The notes beneath the pieces are model-generated. The model ran no database searches. It was given only the letters and a program-made list of their open reading frames with translations, and was not told the origin of the DNA. Source: Solobacterium sp. (GTDB taxonomy: Bacteria > Bacillota_I > Bacilli_A > Erysipelotrichales > Erysipelotrichaceae). From it: a DNA stretch of 64,000 nt. A program made the translations under genes and the position numbers. The stretch lies in contig JABZMB010000002.1 of the NCBI GenBank assembly GCA_015256455.1, positions 36,119-100,118 of the forward strand, given 5' to 3'. This document shows, piece by piece, positions 39,777 through 48,358 of this stretch (positions within the stretch are counted from its first letter, which is position 1; each line of letters opens with the position of its first letter).

Positions 39777-40043
39777 ATGAAAGAGATTACTGTTACAGTT
39801 GTTGACCCAGTAGGATTACACGCACGTCCTGCTACAGTTGCTGTAAATGCTGCAAGCAAGTTTAAGAGTGAAGTAAAGGTATCCTATAAGGGACGTACAG
39901 TGAATATGAAGTCCATTATGGGTGTTATGTCACTTGGTATTCCAACACAGTCCGAAATTACAATTTCCTGTGAAGGTGACGACGAAGACTCAGCTGTTAA
40001 GACAATTGAAGATGTTCTTCGCGCTCAAAAAGTTATTGCTTAA
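39777..40043 (+). CDS. ptsH: Phosphocarrier protein HPr
   Basis: An 88-residue HPr. His15 in GLHARPATV is phosphorylated by enzyme I and passes phosphate to PTS permeases; the regulatory serine is in NMKSIMGVMSLGI, the target of HPr kinase that makes the CcpA corepressor in Firmicutes. ptsI (enzyme I), usually next to ptsH, is not here: the gene has its own promoter and terminator and stands alone. The presence of the regulatory serine supports a CcpA-type catabolite control in this organism. Confidence 0.95.
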   Translation: MKEITVTVVDPVGLHARPATVAVNAASKFKSEVKVSYKGRTVNMKSIMGVMSLGIPTQSEITISCEGDDEDSAVKTIEDVLRAQKVIA

Positions 40044-40060
40044 TAGATAACAATAAGGGG

Positions 40061-40090
40061 AGAAAGATGTTTTTACATCTTTCTTTTTTT
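40061..40090 (+). terminator. Intrinsic terminator of ptsH
   Basis: Ten-pair stem AGAAAGATGT / ACATCTTTCT, loop TTTT, then a run of T residues. Confidence 0.9.
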
Positions 40091-40124
40091 CTTATGTTAA
40101 AATAGGAATAAGGAGCTGAAAATT

Positions 40125-41807
40125 ATGTATTTAGATGAATATAAACGTTGGCTATCTGCAAACTTAATCGACTTTGATTTACACGCAGAATTAGCTGGTA
40201 TTGAAAATGATGAAGAAGCAATCAAGGAAAGATTCGCAGTATCCTTGAAGTTTGGTACAGCTGGTTTAAGAGGTACTCTTGGTGCTGGTACAAACCGCAT
40301 GAATATCTGGGTTGTTCGTCAGGCTACACAGGGTGTCGCTGATTGGGTTAAAACACAGGGTGGAACACAAACTGTTGCGATTAGTTATGACAGCCGTTTA
40401 AAGGGTTGGACATTTGCGAAGGATGCGGCTGCTGTATTAGCAGCTAACGGTATTAACGTTCGTCTTTATGATGAACTAATGCCTGTACCTGCCTTGAGCT
40501 TTGCGACAAGATACTATCACTGCAATGCAGGTATCATGATTACTGCATCTCATAACCCTGCAAAATATAACGGTTTTAAAGCATATGGACCAGATGGTTG
40601 TCAGATGACAGATGATGCGGCTGCGATTGTATACGATCAGATTCAGAAGACAGACGTACTAACAGGTGCGAAATACGTTTCCTTTGCGGAGGGTGTAGCG
40701 AAGGGCCTTATCCAGTTTGTTGGTGATGATTGCAAGGAAGCACTTTATCAAGCAACAGAAGCTAGACAGGTTCGTCCAGGTTTATGTAAGACTGCTGGTT
40801 TGAAACTTGTTTATTCCCCATTAAATGGTACAGGTCTTGTGCCTGTAACACGTGTGTTAAGCGATATAGGTATTACAGATATTACAATCGTTCCTGAACA
40901 GGAATATCCAAATGGATACTTTACAACATGTTCATATCCAAACCCTGAAATTTATGAAGCATTAGAAAAAGGATTAGAACTTGCAAAGAAGGTAGGAGCA
41001 GACTTGATGCTTGCGACTGACCCGGATGCTGACCGTGTAGGTATTGCGATGAAGTGTCCAGATGGTTCTTATGAACTTGTCTCTGGTAACGAAATGGGTG
41101 TACTCTTATTAGATTACATTTGTGCAGGACGTATTGAAAAGGGCACAATGCCTAAGAATCCAGTCGCCGTTAAGTCTATTGTATCTACACCACTAGCGGA
41201 TTTAGTTGCGAAGCACTATGGTGTTGAATTACGTCATACATTAACAGGTTTCAAGTGGATTGGTGATCAGATTGCACAACTTGAAGCAAATGGTGAAGAA
41301 GAGCGTTTCATCTTTGGTTTTGAAGAAAGCTATGGTTACTTAGCTGGTTCTTATGTACGTGATAAGGATGCGGTTGTTGGTTCTATGTTAATCTGTGAGA
41401 TGGCTGCGTACTACCGTAGTATTGGTTCCTCTATCAAGCAACGCTTGGAAGAAATCTATGCACAGTATGGACGTTTCCTCAATCAGGTAGATAGCTATGA
41501 GTTTGCAGGTCTTTCTGGCATGGACAAGATGGCTGGTATTATGAATACTCTACGTACAAATCCACCAGTAGAATTTGCTGGACGTAAGGTTGTATCTGTA
41601 ACAGACTATAATAAGCCTGAAGAGACAGGATTACCTAAGGCAAATGTACTGATTTTCGGTTTAGAAGATGGTGCGACAGTAGTGGTTCGTCCTTCTGGTA
41701 CAGAGCCTAAGATCAAGACATATTTTACAACTTTAGGTAAAGACTTGGCTGAAGCCCAGAAGGAAAAGGATGAGTTAGCAGCAGTACTTAAGCCTTTATT
41801 CTCCTAA
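40125..41807 (+). CDS. Phosphoglucomutase/phosphomannomutase family protein
   Basis: A 560-residue alpha-D-phosphohexomutase of PgcA length. LKFGTAGLRGTLGAGTNRMN is the N-terminal signature; the phosphoserine is in ITASHNPAKYNGFK; the metal loop is ATDPDADRVGIA; GFEESYGYLAGSYVRDKD binds sugar; and VRPSGTEPKIKTYF binds phosphate. It most likely interconverts glucose-6- and glucose-1-phosphate, linking glycolysis with the glycogen genes glgB, glgC, glgD and glgA in the window. It is followed by a terminator, so it is probably monocistronic. Confidence 0.93.
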   Translation: MYLDEYKRWLSANLIDFDLHAELAGIENDEEAIKERFAVSLKFGTAGLRGTLGAGTNRMNIWVVRQATQGVADWVKTQGGTQTVAISYDSRLKGWTFAKDAAAVLAANGINVRLYDELMPVPALSFATRYYHCNAGIMITASHNPAKYNGFKAYGPDGCQMTDDAAAIVYDQIQKTDVLTGAKYVSFAEGVAKGLIQFVGDDCKEALYQATEARQVRPGLCKTAGLKLVYSPLNGTGLVPVTRVLSDIGITDITIVPEQEYPNGYFTTCSYPNPEIYEALEKGLELAKKVGADLMLATDPDADRVGIAMKCPDGSYELVSGNEMGVLLLDYICAGRIEKGTMPKNPVAVKSIVSTPLADLVAKHYGVELRHTLTGFKWIGDQIAQLEANGEEERFIFGFEESYGYLAGSYVRDKDAVVGSMLICEMAAYYRSIGSSIKQRLEEIYAQYGRFLNQVDSYEFAGLSGMDKMAGIMNTLRTNPPVEFAGRKVVSVTDYNKPEETGLPKANVLIFGLEDGATVVVRPSGTEPKIKTYFTTLGKDLAEAQKEKDELAAVLKPLFS

Positions 41808-41824
41808 GAAATTTAAATACAGAT

Positions 41825-41853
41825 AGATGCAGGTTGATATCTGCATCTTTTTG
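41825..41853 (+). terminator. Intrinsic terminator of phosphoglucomutase
   Basis: Stem AGATGCAG / CTGCATCT with an eight-base loop, followed by TTTTTG. Confidence 0.87.
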
Positions 41854-41955
41854 TTTGGAATTATATGTTTGTTTGTACGTTTTTCATCATCTATCTGTAT
41901 CTATTCAATACTGGCAATGTTAAAATAAATGTAACGTAGTTACGGAGGATCACAT

Positions 41956-43779
41956 ATGAATTTAGAACGTATCATTGAGGAGTTTCATCAAGGACATTCC
42001 TTGAATGCATATGAGGTGTTTGGTGCCCACTTTGTGGATGGAGGAGTTCGCTTCATAGTGTATGCGCCCCATGCGGAAAATGTATGGGTCGTTGGATCAT
42101 TTACAAACTGGGATGAAAACCAGATTTTGATGGAAAGAATGAACTTCCAAGGTGTATGGACAATTACAGTTCCATATTTAAATGAATGGGAAGTTTATAA
42201 ATATAAGATTCAAACAAGAACAGGAAATATTCTATATAAAGCTGACCCATTTGCTTTCTATAGTGAGACAAGACCAAATACGGCTAGTAAGCTTGTTGAT
42301 TTAAGCAAACTGACTTGGACAGATGATAAGTGGTTACAAGAGCGTAGTTTAAACTTTGATAAACCAATGAATATCTATGAGTTATATGTCGGTGGTTGGA
42401 AACGTAATGGTGAACATCCATATTCCTATGACATGCTTGCAGATGAACTGATTCCATATATCAAAGAGAATGGATATACACATATTGAGTTAATGCCATT
42501 GAGTGAGTATCCATTTGATGGATCTTGGGGATATCAGGTGAGTGGATACTATTCCTTAACGAGTCGTTATGGAAATCCACAGGAGTTTAACCGCTTTGTG
42601 GACCGTTGCCACGCGGCTGGAATAGGTATCATCATTGATATGGTGCCTGTTCACTTCGTAAAGGATGACTTTGGTTTACGTTACTTTGATGGTGAAGCGT
42701 TATATGAGTATCCAAATGAATATGACGCAAACTCTGAGTGGGGTACGATGAACTTTAATTTATGGAATGAAGAAGTGCGTTCCTTCTTAATGTCGTCAGC
42801 TGCCTTCTGGGTAAATATGTATCATATGGATGGTATTCGTATCGATGCGGTATCTAACCTCATTTATTGGGCTGGTAATCGTGATAGAGGCACAAATGAT
42901 GGTGCAATTTACTTTGTAAAACGTTTGAATTACTACATGCATAAGGAATTCCCAACTGTCATGATGATTGCGGAAGATAGCTCTGATTTCCCTAACGTAA
43001 CAGTAGCGACGGAAAAAGATGGATTGGGATTTGACTATAAGTGGGATCTTGGTTGGATGAATGATACGCTCAAGTATTATGGAACAGACCCTATCTATCG
43101 TTATTATGATCATCACAAGTTGACTTTCTCGATGGCATACTTCTATAGTGAGAAGTTCTTAATGCCATTTAGCCATGATGAAAACGTACATGGCAAGCGT
43201 ACTGTCATCGACCGCATGTGGGGTGACTATGATGCGAAGTTTGCGCAAGCAAAGAACTTGTATGCATACATGTATGCTCATCCTGGTAAGAAGTTAAACT
43301 TTATGGGTAATGAGCTTGGTTCCTTCCGTGAGTTTGATGAAACTCGTGAGATTGACTGGGAATTACTCCAGTATCCAAAGCACTATTCCTTCAATTTATT
43401 TATTAAGAAGCTAAATGAGTTATATTTGTCACATGCATGTTTGTATGAAGCAGATTATAGCTATGATAGCTTTAAGTGGATTGATGCGGATAACAATATA
43501 CAAAGCGTATATTCATTCTATCGTAGTAGTAAGGATGAATATCTTGTATGTGTATTGAACTTAAGTAATACAACATATGAGAATTTTGAGTTAGAAATGC
43601 CACAAGGTGGATTCTATAAAGAAATATTAAACTCAGATGACCAAGTTTATGGTGGTAATGGAATGATCCATTCTAGAGCAATTCGTACTTCTAAGAAAGA
43701 TGGAAAGAATATCTTGAAGATGAATCTTGCACCATTTGCGGCAGTTTGGTTTGTAGCGAAAAAAAGAGGTAAGAAATAA
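41956..43779 (+). CDS. glgB: 1,4-alpha-glucan branching enzyme
   Basis: A 607-residue GH13 enzyme with an N-terminal CBM48 region (AYEVFGAHFVDGGVRFIVYAPHAENVWVVG), the catalytic barrel and a C-terminal beta domain. Active-site motifs are DMVPVHF, the nucleophile in DGIRIDAVSNLIYW, the acid in MIAEDSSDFP and FSHDENVHGKR. It forms alpha-1,6 branches in glycogen. ACGGAGG precedes the ATG, and a TAAAAT at 41921-41926 is a likely -10 box with GTAACGTAGTTAC, a small palindrome, just downstream. pulA follows 2 bp later and secA 3 bp after that, giving a glgB-pulA-secA transcript. Confidence 0.94.
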   Translation: MNLERIIEEFHQGHSLNAYEVFGAHFVDGGVRFIVYAPHAENVWVVGSFTNWDENQILMERMNFQGVWTITVPYLNEWEVYKYKIQTRTGNILYKADPFAFYSETRPNTASKLVDLSKLTWTDDKWLQERSLNFDKPMNIYELYVGGWKRNGEHPYSYDMLADELIPYIKENGYTHIELMPLSEYPFDGSWGYQVSGYYSLTSRYGNPQEFNRFVDRCHAAGIGIIIDMVPVHFVKDDFGLRYFDGEALYEYPNEYDANSEWGTMNFNLWNEEVRSFLMSSAAFWVNMYHMDGIRIDAVSNLIYWAGNRDRGTNDGAIYFVKRLNYYMHKEFPTVMMIAEDSSDFPNVTVATEKDGLGFDYKWDLGWMNDTLKYYGTDPIYRYYDHHKLTFSMAYFYSEKFLMPFSHDENVHGKRTVIDRMWGDYDAKFAQAKNLYAYMYAHPGKKLNFMGNELGSFREFDETREIDWELLQYPKHYSFNLFIKKLNELYLSHACLYEADYSYDSFKWIDADNNIQSVYSFYRSSKDEYLVCVLNLSNTTYENFELEMPQGGFYKEILNSDDQVYGGNGMIHSRAIRTSKKDGKNILKMNLAPFAAVWFVAKKRGKK

Positions 43780-43781
43780 AG

Positions 43782-45896
43782 ATGTCAATATTTAATGCGT
43801 ATTTAGATGATTTTGGAAAAATTACTGTAACGATTGATCGTAGCTTTTATCATGGTGAATCAAGTCGATTCCAATTGACGGCAATGGGTGGTTATGTAGA
43901 GGAACTATCAATTGAAGGTGTAGAGACACATGATAGTTTTATCCTATATCGTCTAAAGGGTTTATATGAACCTAACTTCCGTATGGATTATCAGGTTCGT
44001 GAAAGTCATGGTAGATATACACCATTGATTGCACGTTTGATTGTAAAGCGCGAACGCTTTAATGCCTTGTATGGTTATGAGAAAGACGACTTAGGATCAC
44101 ACTATACTCCTGAATATACATGGTTTAAAGTATGGGCACCAACTGCGGTAAATGTATCACTATCCTTAGATGTTAGTGGTGTTCAGATATTAAAGGCAAT
44201 GGAACCTAGTGAAATGGGTACTTGGTATGTAAAGGTACCGGGTGACTTTAAACATGCGACATATACATATTTAGTAGAGCGTAATGGCAAAGTGGTGAAA
44301 TCCTTAGACCCATATGCATATAGTTGTAATGGAAATGCAAAGGCAAGTGCAGTGATTGATTTATCTGAATTAGATAAGATTAAAGATTATCCTTTTGAAG
44401 ATACAATCGCACCTACAGAAGCAATCATCTATGAATGTAGTGTTCGTGATATGACAATGCATCCATTTACTGGTACTACAACACACGGAAAGTTTAAATC
44501 ATTGTGTGAGGATGGAACGGAATATAGAGGTCTTCCAACGGGATTAAACTATATTAAATCCTTAGGTGTAACGCATGTTCAGTTTATGCCATTAACAGAC
44601 TTTAGTACGGTTGATGATTTCAAACCAGAACTCAACTATAACTGGGGTTATGACCCTCGTCAGTATCTATCGTTAAAGGGAAGTTTCAGTTCTGATCCAG
44701 ACCATCCATATGTACGCATGAAAGAGTTTAAAGAGTTAGTAGCATGTCTTCACCGCAATCATCTACGTGTCACATTAGATGTTGTCTTTAACCACGTCTA
44801 TGATGTTGCGGAAAGTGCGTTTGACTGCCTAGTGCCATATTACTACTTCCGTTATAACGAAGAGGGTTATATGTCCAATGGTTCATACTGTGGAAATGAC
44901 TTTGCTTCAGAAATGCCAATGGCTTCTAGATATCTTGTATATGTCATTCGTAGTTTAATGCAGATTTATGGTATTGATGGCTTCCGTTTTGACTTAATGG
45001 GAATTATTGATGTCGCTACGATGAATAAGATTCGTAACGAAGCAATTCGTAATAACCCAAGTGCGTTAATTTATGGTGAAGGCTGGGATATGCCAACAAT
45101 GTTACAAGGATCTCAAAAGGCAAATATTCATAACCAAGGGGCAATGCCTCACATTGGTCACTTCAATGACTATTTCCGTGATGTAATTAAGGGCAAGACA
45201 AGCGAAAGTGAAAAGTATGAGCGTGGTTATGCAACTGGTAAGTGGGAAAATGCATTTGCTAGCTTGGCAGGTTTAACAGCGAACGTTCTTGATACACCGC
45301 ATTATAAGAGATTCTTCTCACCAGATCAGTCTATTAATGGCTTTGAAACGCACGATAATAGTACAGTATGGGATAAGATGCATGCATGTTGTAATAATGA
45401 AGATAGAGCCACTCGTATTCGTCGTCAGAAGATGATGATTGCGATTACGATGGTTTCACAAGGTATACCATTTGTACATGCTGGTTTCGAATTCTGTGAT
45501 ACAAAGAAGGATAATCATAATTCTTATAACGCTCCGGATGAAATTAATCGTATGGACTGGGAAAGAATGGAATATTACCAAGAAGTTGTAAAGTACTTCC
45601 GTAAGGCAACTGCACTTCGCAGATCAGTAAGTGAATTCTGTCTGAAAACTGCGTTAGAAATCAATGAAAAAGTGAAGGTTTGGGTTGCGGATGACCAGAC
45701 TGTATTCTATGATATTGCAGGTTCGAAGGGTAATGCTGAAACGATTCGTGTCATTATTAATCCATCAACTGGTGATCGCTTCTATAGCTTTGATGAGAAG
45801 TGGCAAGTCATCTTTGATGAAAATGGTAATAGTCAAACGGGTAAATCGAATCAAGTTTGTGTTCCAGCATTAAGCCTAATCGTATGCAAGAGGTAA
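43782..45896 (+). CDS. pulA: Type I pullulanase (glycogen debranching)
   Basis: A 704-residue GH13 enzyme with no signal peptide, so cytoplasmic. After an N-terminal domain and CBM48 come YNWGYDPRQYLSLKGSFS (the YNWGYDP signature of type I pullulanases), DVVFNHVYD, the nucleophile in GFRFDLMGIID, the acid in IYGEGWDMP and ETHDNSTVWDKM. It hydrolyses alpha-1,6 branch points, complementing GlgB in glycogen turnover. Separated from glgB by 2 bp and from secA by 3 bp. Confidence 0.94.
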   Translation: MSIFNAYLDDFGKITVTIDRSFYHGESSRFQLTAMGGYVEELSIEGVETHDSFILYRLKGLYEPNFRMDYQVRESHGRYTPLIARLIVKRERFNALYGYEKDDLGSHYTPEYTWFKVWAPTAVNVSLSLDVSGVQILKAMEPSEMGTWYVKVPGDFKHATYTYLVERNGKVVKSLDPYAYSCNGNAKASAVIDLSELDKIKDYPFEDTIAPTEAIIYECSVRDMTMHPFTGTTTHGKFKSLCEDGTEYRGLPTGLNYIKSLGVTHVQFMPLTDFSTVDDFKPELNYNWGYDPRQYLSLKGSFSSDPDHPYVRMKEFKELVACLHRNHLRVTLDVVFNHVYDVAESAFDCLVPYYYFRYNEEGYMSNGSYCGNDFASEMPMASRYLVYVIRSLMQIYGIDGFRFDLMGIIDVATMNKIRNEAIRNNPSALIYGEGWDMPTMLQGSQKANIHNQGAMPHIGHFNDYFRDVIKGKTSESEKYERGYATGKWENAFASLAGLTANVLDTPHYKRFFSPDQSINGFETHDNSTVWDKMHACCNNEDRATRIRRQKMMIAITMVSQGIPFVHAGFEFCDTKKDNHNSYNAPDEINRMDWERMEYYQEVVKYFRKATALRRSVSEFCLKTALEINEKVKVWVADDQTVFYDIAGSKGNAETIRVIINPSTGDRFYSFDEKWQVIFDENGNSQTGKSNQVCVPALSLIVCKR

Positions 45897-45899
45897 AAT

Positions 45900-48224
45900 A
45901 TGGGATTATTTGCAAATTTATTCGACAGTGAAAAAAGACATTTTCATCAAGCTGAAGTGCTCGCAGATAAGGTTTTGAAATTAGAGGAAACATATGCGGC
46001 AAAAACAGATGATGAGTTACGTGAAGTAACAAAACAACTACAAGAAAAAATACAGACAGGAACATCTTTAAAAGATGTTCTGCCTGATGCTTTTGCGAAT
46101 GCTCGTGAAGCTGCAAAGCGTGTATTAAATGAATTTCCGTATCGTGTCCAGGTATTAGGTGGTGTCCTACTACATGAGGGTGATATTGCGGAAATGAAAA
46201 CTGGTGAAGGTAAGACATTAACAGCAGTGATGCCAATCTATTTACATGCATTAGCAGGTAAGGGTGCACATGTTGTAACAGTCAATGAATATCTAGCAAA
46301 GCGTGATGCTGAGTGGATGGGTCGTGTATATACCTTCCTTGGCCTAACGGTTGGATGCAACTTACACTCTCTTACTGAAAGTGAGAAGAGACAGGCATAT
46401 GCTTGTGATATTACATATACAACTAACTCAGAACTTGGATTTGATTATCTAAGAGATAATATGGTCATGCGTAAGGAGCAGCGTGTATTACGTGGTTTAC
46501 ATTATGCAGTATTGGATGAAGTTGACTCTATCTTAATCGATGAAGCTAGAACACCATTAATTATCAGTGGTCCAGGACCAGTTTTAGATCAACAATATAT
46601 TCAAGCGGACCGTTTTGCGAAGAGCTGTAAAAGAGATGTTGATTTTGAAATTGATAGAGAAGATCGGACAGTTGTATTGACAGAGGCAGGTTTAAAGAAG
46701 GCTGATCGTGCCTTTGGCATTGAAAACATCTATAATGGTGAACATGCAAGCATAGTGCATTATATTCAAAATGCAATGCGTGCAAACTATCTTATGACAA
46801 GAGATGTTGAATATGTCGTTGGAGACGATGAGATTATTCTTGTTGACCAGTTTACTGGCAGAAAAATGGCTGGACGTGAATTTAGCGATGGATTACATCA
46901 AGCAATTCAAGCCAAAGAAAATGTTGGTATCAAGCAAGAGACAATTACACTTGCAACAATTACATATCAGAACTTCTTCCGTTTATATGATTTGTTAAGT
47001 GGTATGACAGGTACTGCAAAGACAGAAGAAGATGAATTTTTAAATACATATAATATGCGTGTATACGAAGTACCAACAAATAGACCGGTGGCTCGTATTG
47101 ATGAACCGGATTTAGTTTTTAAAGATAGACATGAAAAATATGAAGCTATTGTTGCACATACAAAAGAATTGTATGAAAAGGGACAACCAGTATTAATTGG
47201 TACTTTATCTATTGGTATTAACGAAGCACTCAGCGAAATGTTAAAGAAACAAAATATTCCTCATCATGTATTAAATGCAAAAAATGATGAGAATGAAGCG
47301 GAGATTATTGCAAAGGCAGGTCAGAAGTTTGCGGTAACGGTAGCGACAAATATGGCTGGTCGTGGTACGGATATTAAGCTCGGTGATGGTGTACAAGAAC
47401 TAGGCGGTCTTGCGGTACTTGGTAGTGAGCGTCATGAAGCAAAGCGTATTGATAATCAGTTACGTGGACGTTCTGGTCGTCAAGGTGACCCAGGATTTTC
47501 AAGATTCTACTGTTCGATGGATGATGATTTGATTGTTGAATATCATACAGATGAAAGTGAGAGTTTGATTGAGCGCTTCGAACATGATAAAGAAAACATC
47601 AATAAGATGAGAGCACTCATTGACCGTACACAAGAACGTGCAGAAGGTCTACACTTTGATACACGTAAGAATACATTAGAGTATGATGATGTATTAATGG
47701 CACAACGCCATCTAATCTATGATCAAAGAGACAAGGTTCTCGATCTTGAAGATATGGAACCACTTGTTCGTGAGCTTATCAAAGAGAATGTATCTTCGGC
47801 GATTGAAGAATATTATCAGATTCCTAATAAGAATGAAGCAAAGCAAAAACTTGCAGAGTATCTAAATGGCATGGGAATTGATGGTATGCAGTATGCGGAA
47901 GCAATCCATAGAGGATCACAAGAAGAGATTACTGATGCAATTATGGATGTATATCACGCAAAGACTGCAGAGCTTCCACAAGAAGAACTACAGAGTATGG
48001 TGAAGTTTATATTCTTGCAGATTCTTGACCGTGAGTGGATTCATCATGTGGATGTTATGGAACATTTAAAAACAAGTGTTCGCTTACGTAGTTATGCAAA
48101 TGTTAAACCGATTGATGCGTATCGTGAAGAGGGATTTAATCGATTTAATGCAATGATGCAGAATATATCAGAACAGACAGTCTCTACATTATTGCACATC
48201 CAAACAAACGTAGCATCGGAATAG
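45900..48224 (+). CDS. secA: Preprotein translocase ATPase SecA
   Basis: A 774-residue motor ATPase for Sec secretion. Motifs: EMKTGEGKTL (Walker A), TTNSELGFDYLRDNM, DEVDSILIDEARTPLIISG (Walker B), TGTAKTEEDEF, MAGRGTDIKLGDGV and NQLRGRSGRQGDPG. It ends at LLHIQTNVASE, lacking the C-terminal linker and zinc-binding tail found in many longer SecA proteins. AAGAGG overlaps the pulA end and the gap is 3 bp, so its translation is tied to a glycogen enzyme, an odd context. It exports the two adhesins and other envelope proteins in the window. An intrinsic terminator follows. Confidence 0.97.
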   Translation: MGLFANLFDSEKRHFHQAEVLADKVLKLEETYAAKTDDELREVTKQLQEKIQTGTSLKDVLPDAFANAREAAKRVLNEFPYRVQVLGGVLLHEGDIAEMKTGEGKTLTAVMPIYLHALAGKGAHVVTVNEYLAKRDAEWMGRVYTFLGLTVGCNLHSLTESEKRQAYACDITYTTNSELGFDYLRDNMVMRKEQRVLRGLHYAVLDEVDSILIDEARTPLIISGPGPVLDQQYIQADRFAKSCKRDVDFEIDREDRTVVLTEAGLKKADRAFGIENIYNGEHASIVHYIQNAMRANYLMTRDVEYVVGDDEIILVDQFTGRKMAGREFSDGLHQAIQAKENVGIKQETITLATITYQNFFRLYDLLSGMTGTAKTEEDEFLNTYNMRVYEVPTNRPVARIDEPDLVFKDRHEKYEAIVAHTKELYEKGQPVLIGTLSIGINEALSEMLKKQNIPHHVLNAKNDENEAEIIAKAGQKFAVTVATNMAGRGTDIKLGDGVQELGGLAVLGSERHEAKRIDNQLRGRSGRQGDPGFSRFYCSMDDDLIVEYHTDESESLIERFEHDKENINKMRALIDRTQERAEGLHFDTRKNTLEYDDVLMAQRHLIYDQRDKVLDLEDMEPLVRELIKENVSSAIEEYYQIPNKNEAKQKLAEYLNGMGIDGMQYAEAIHRGSQEEITDAIMDVYHAKTAELPQEELQSMVKFIFLQILDREWIHHVDVMEHLKTSVRLRSYANVKPIDAYREEGFNRFNAMMQNISEQTVSTLLHIQTNVASE

Positions 48225-48240
48225 AATATGTAAAAATAAA

Positions 48241-48275
48241 GGCAGAATACTTTTTGGAGAGTATTCTGTCTTTTT
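48241..48275 (+). terminator. Intrinsic terminator of glgB-pulA-secA
   Basis: Eleven-pair stem GGCAGAATACT / AGTATTCTGTC with one G-U pair, followed by TTTTTG, 16 bp after the secA stop. Confidence 0.9.
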
Positions 48276-48358
48276 GATTTTTGCAAAAATAATCATAAAT
48301 TTTATAAATAAATGAATTATAATAATATAGATATATAAACATTATTTGGAGGGGAATT

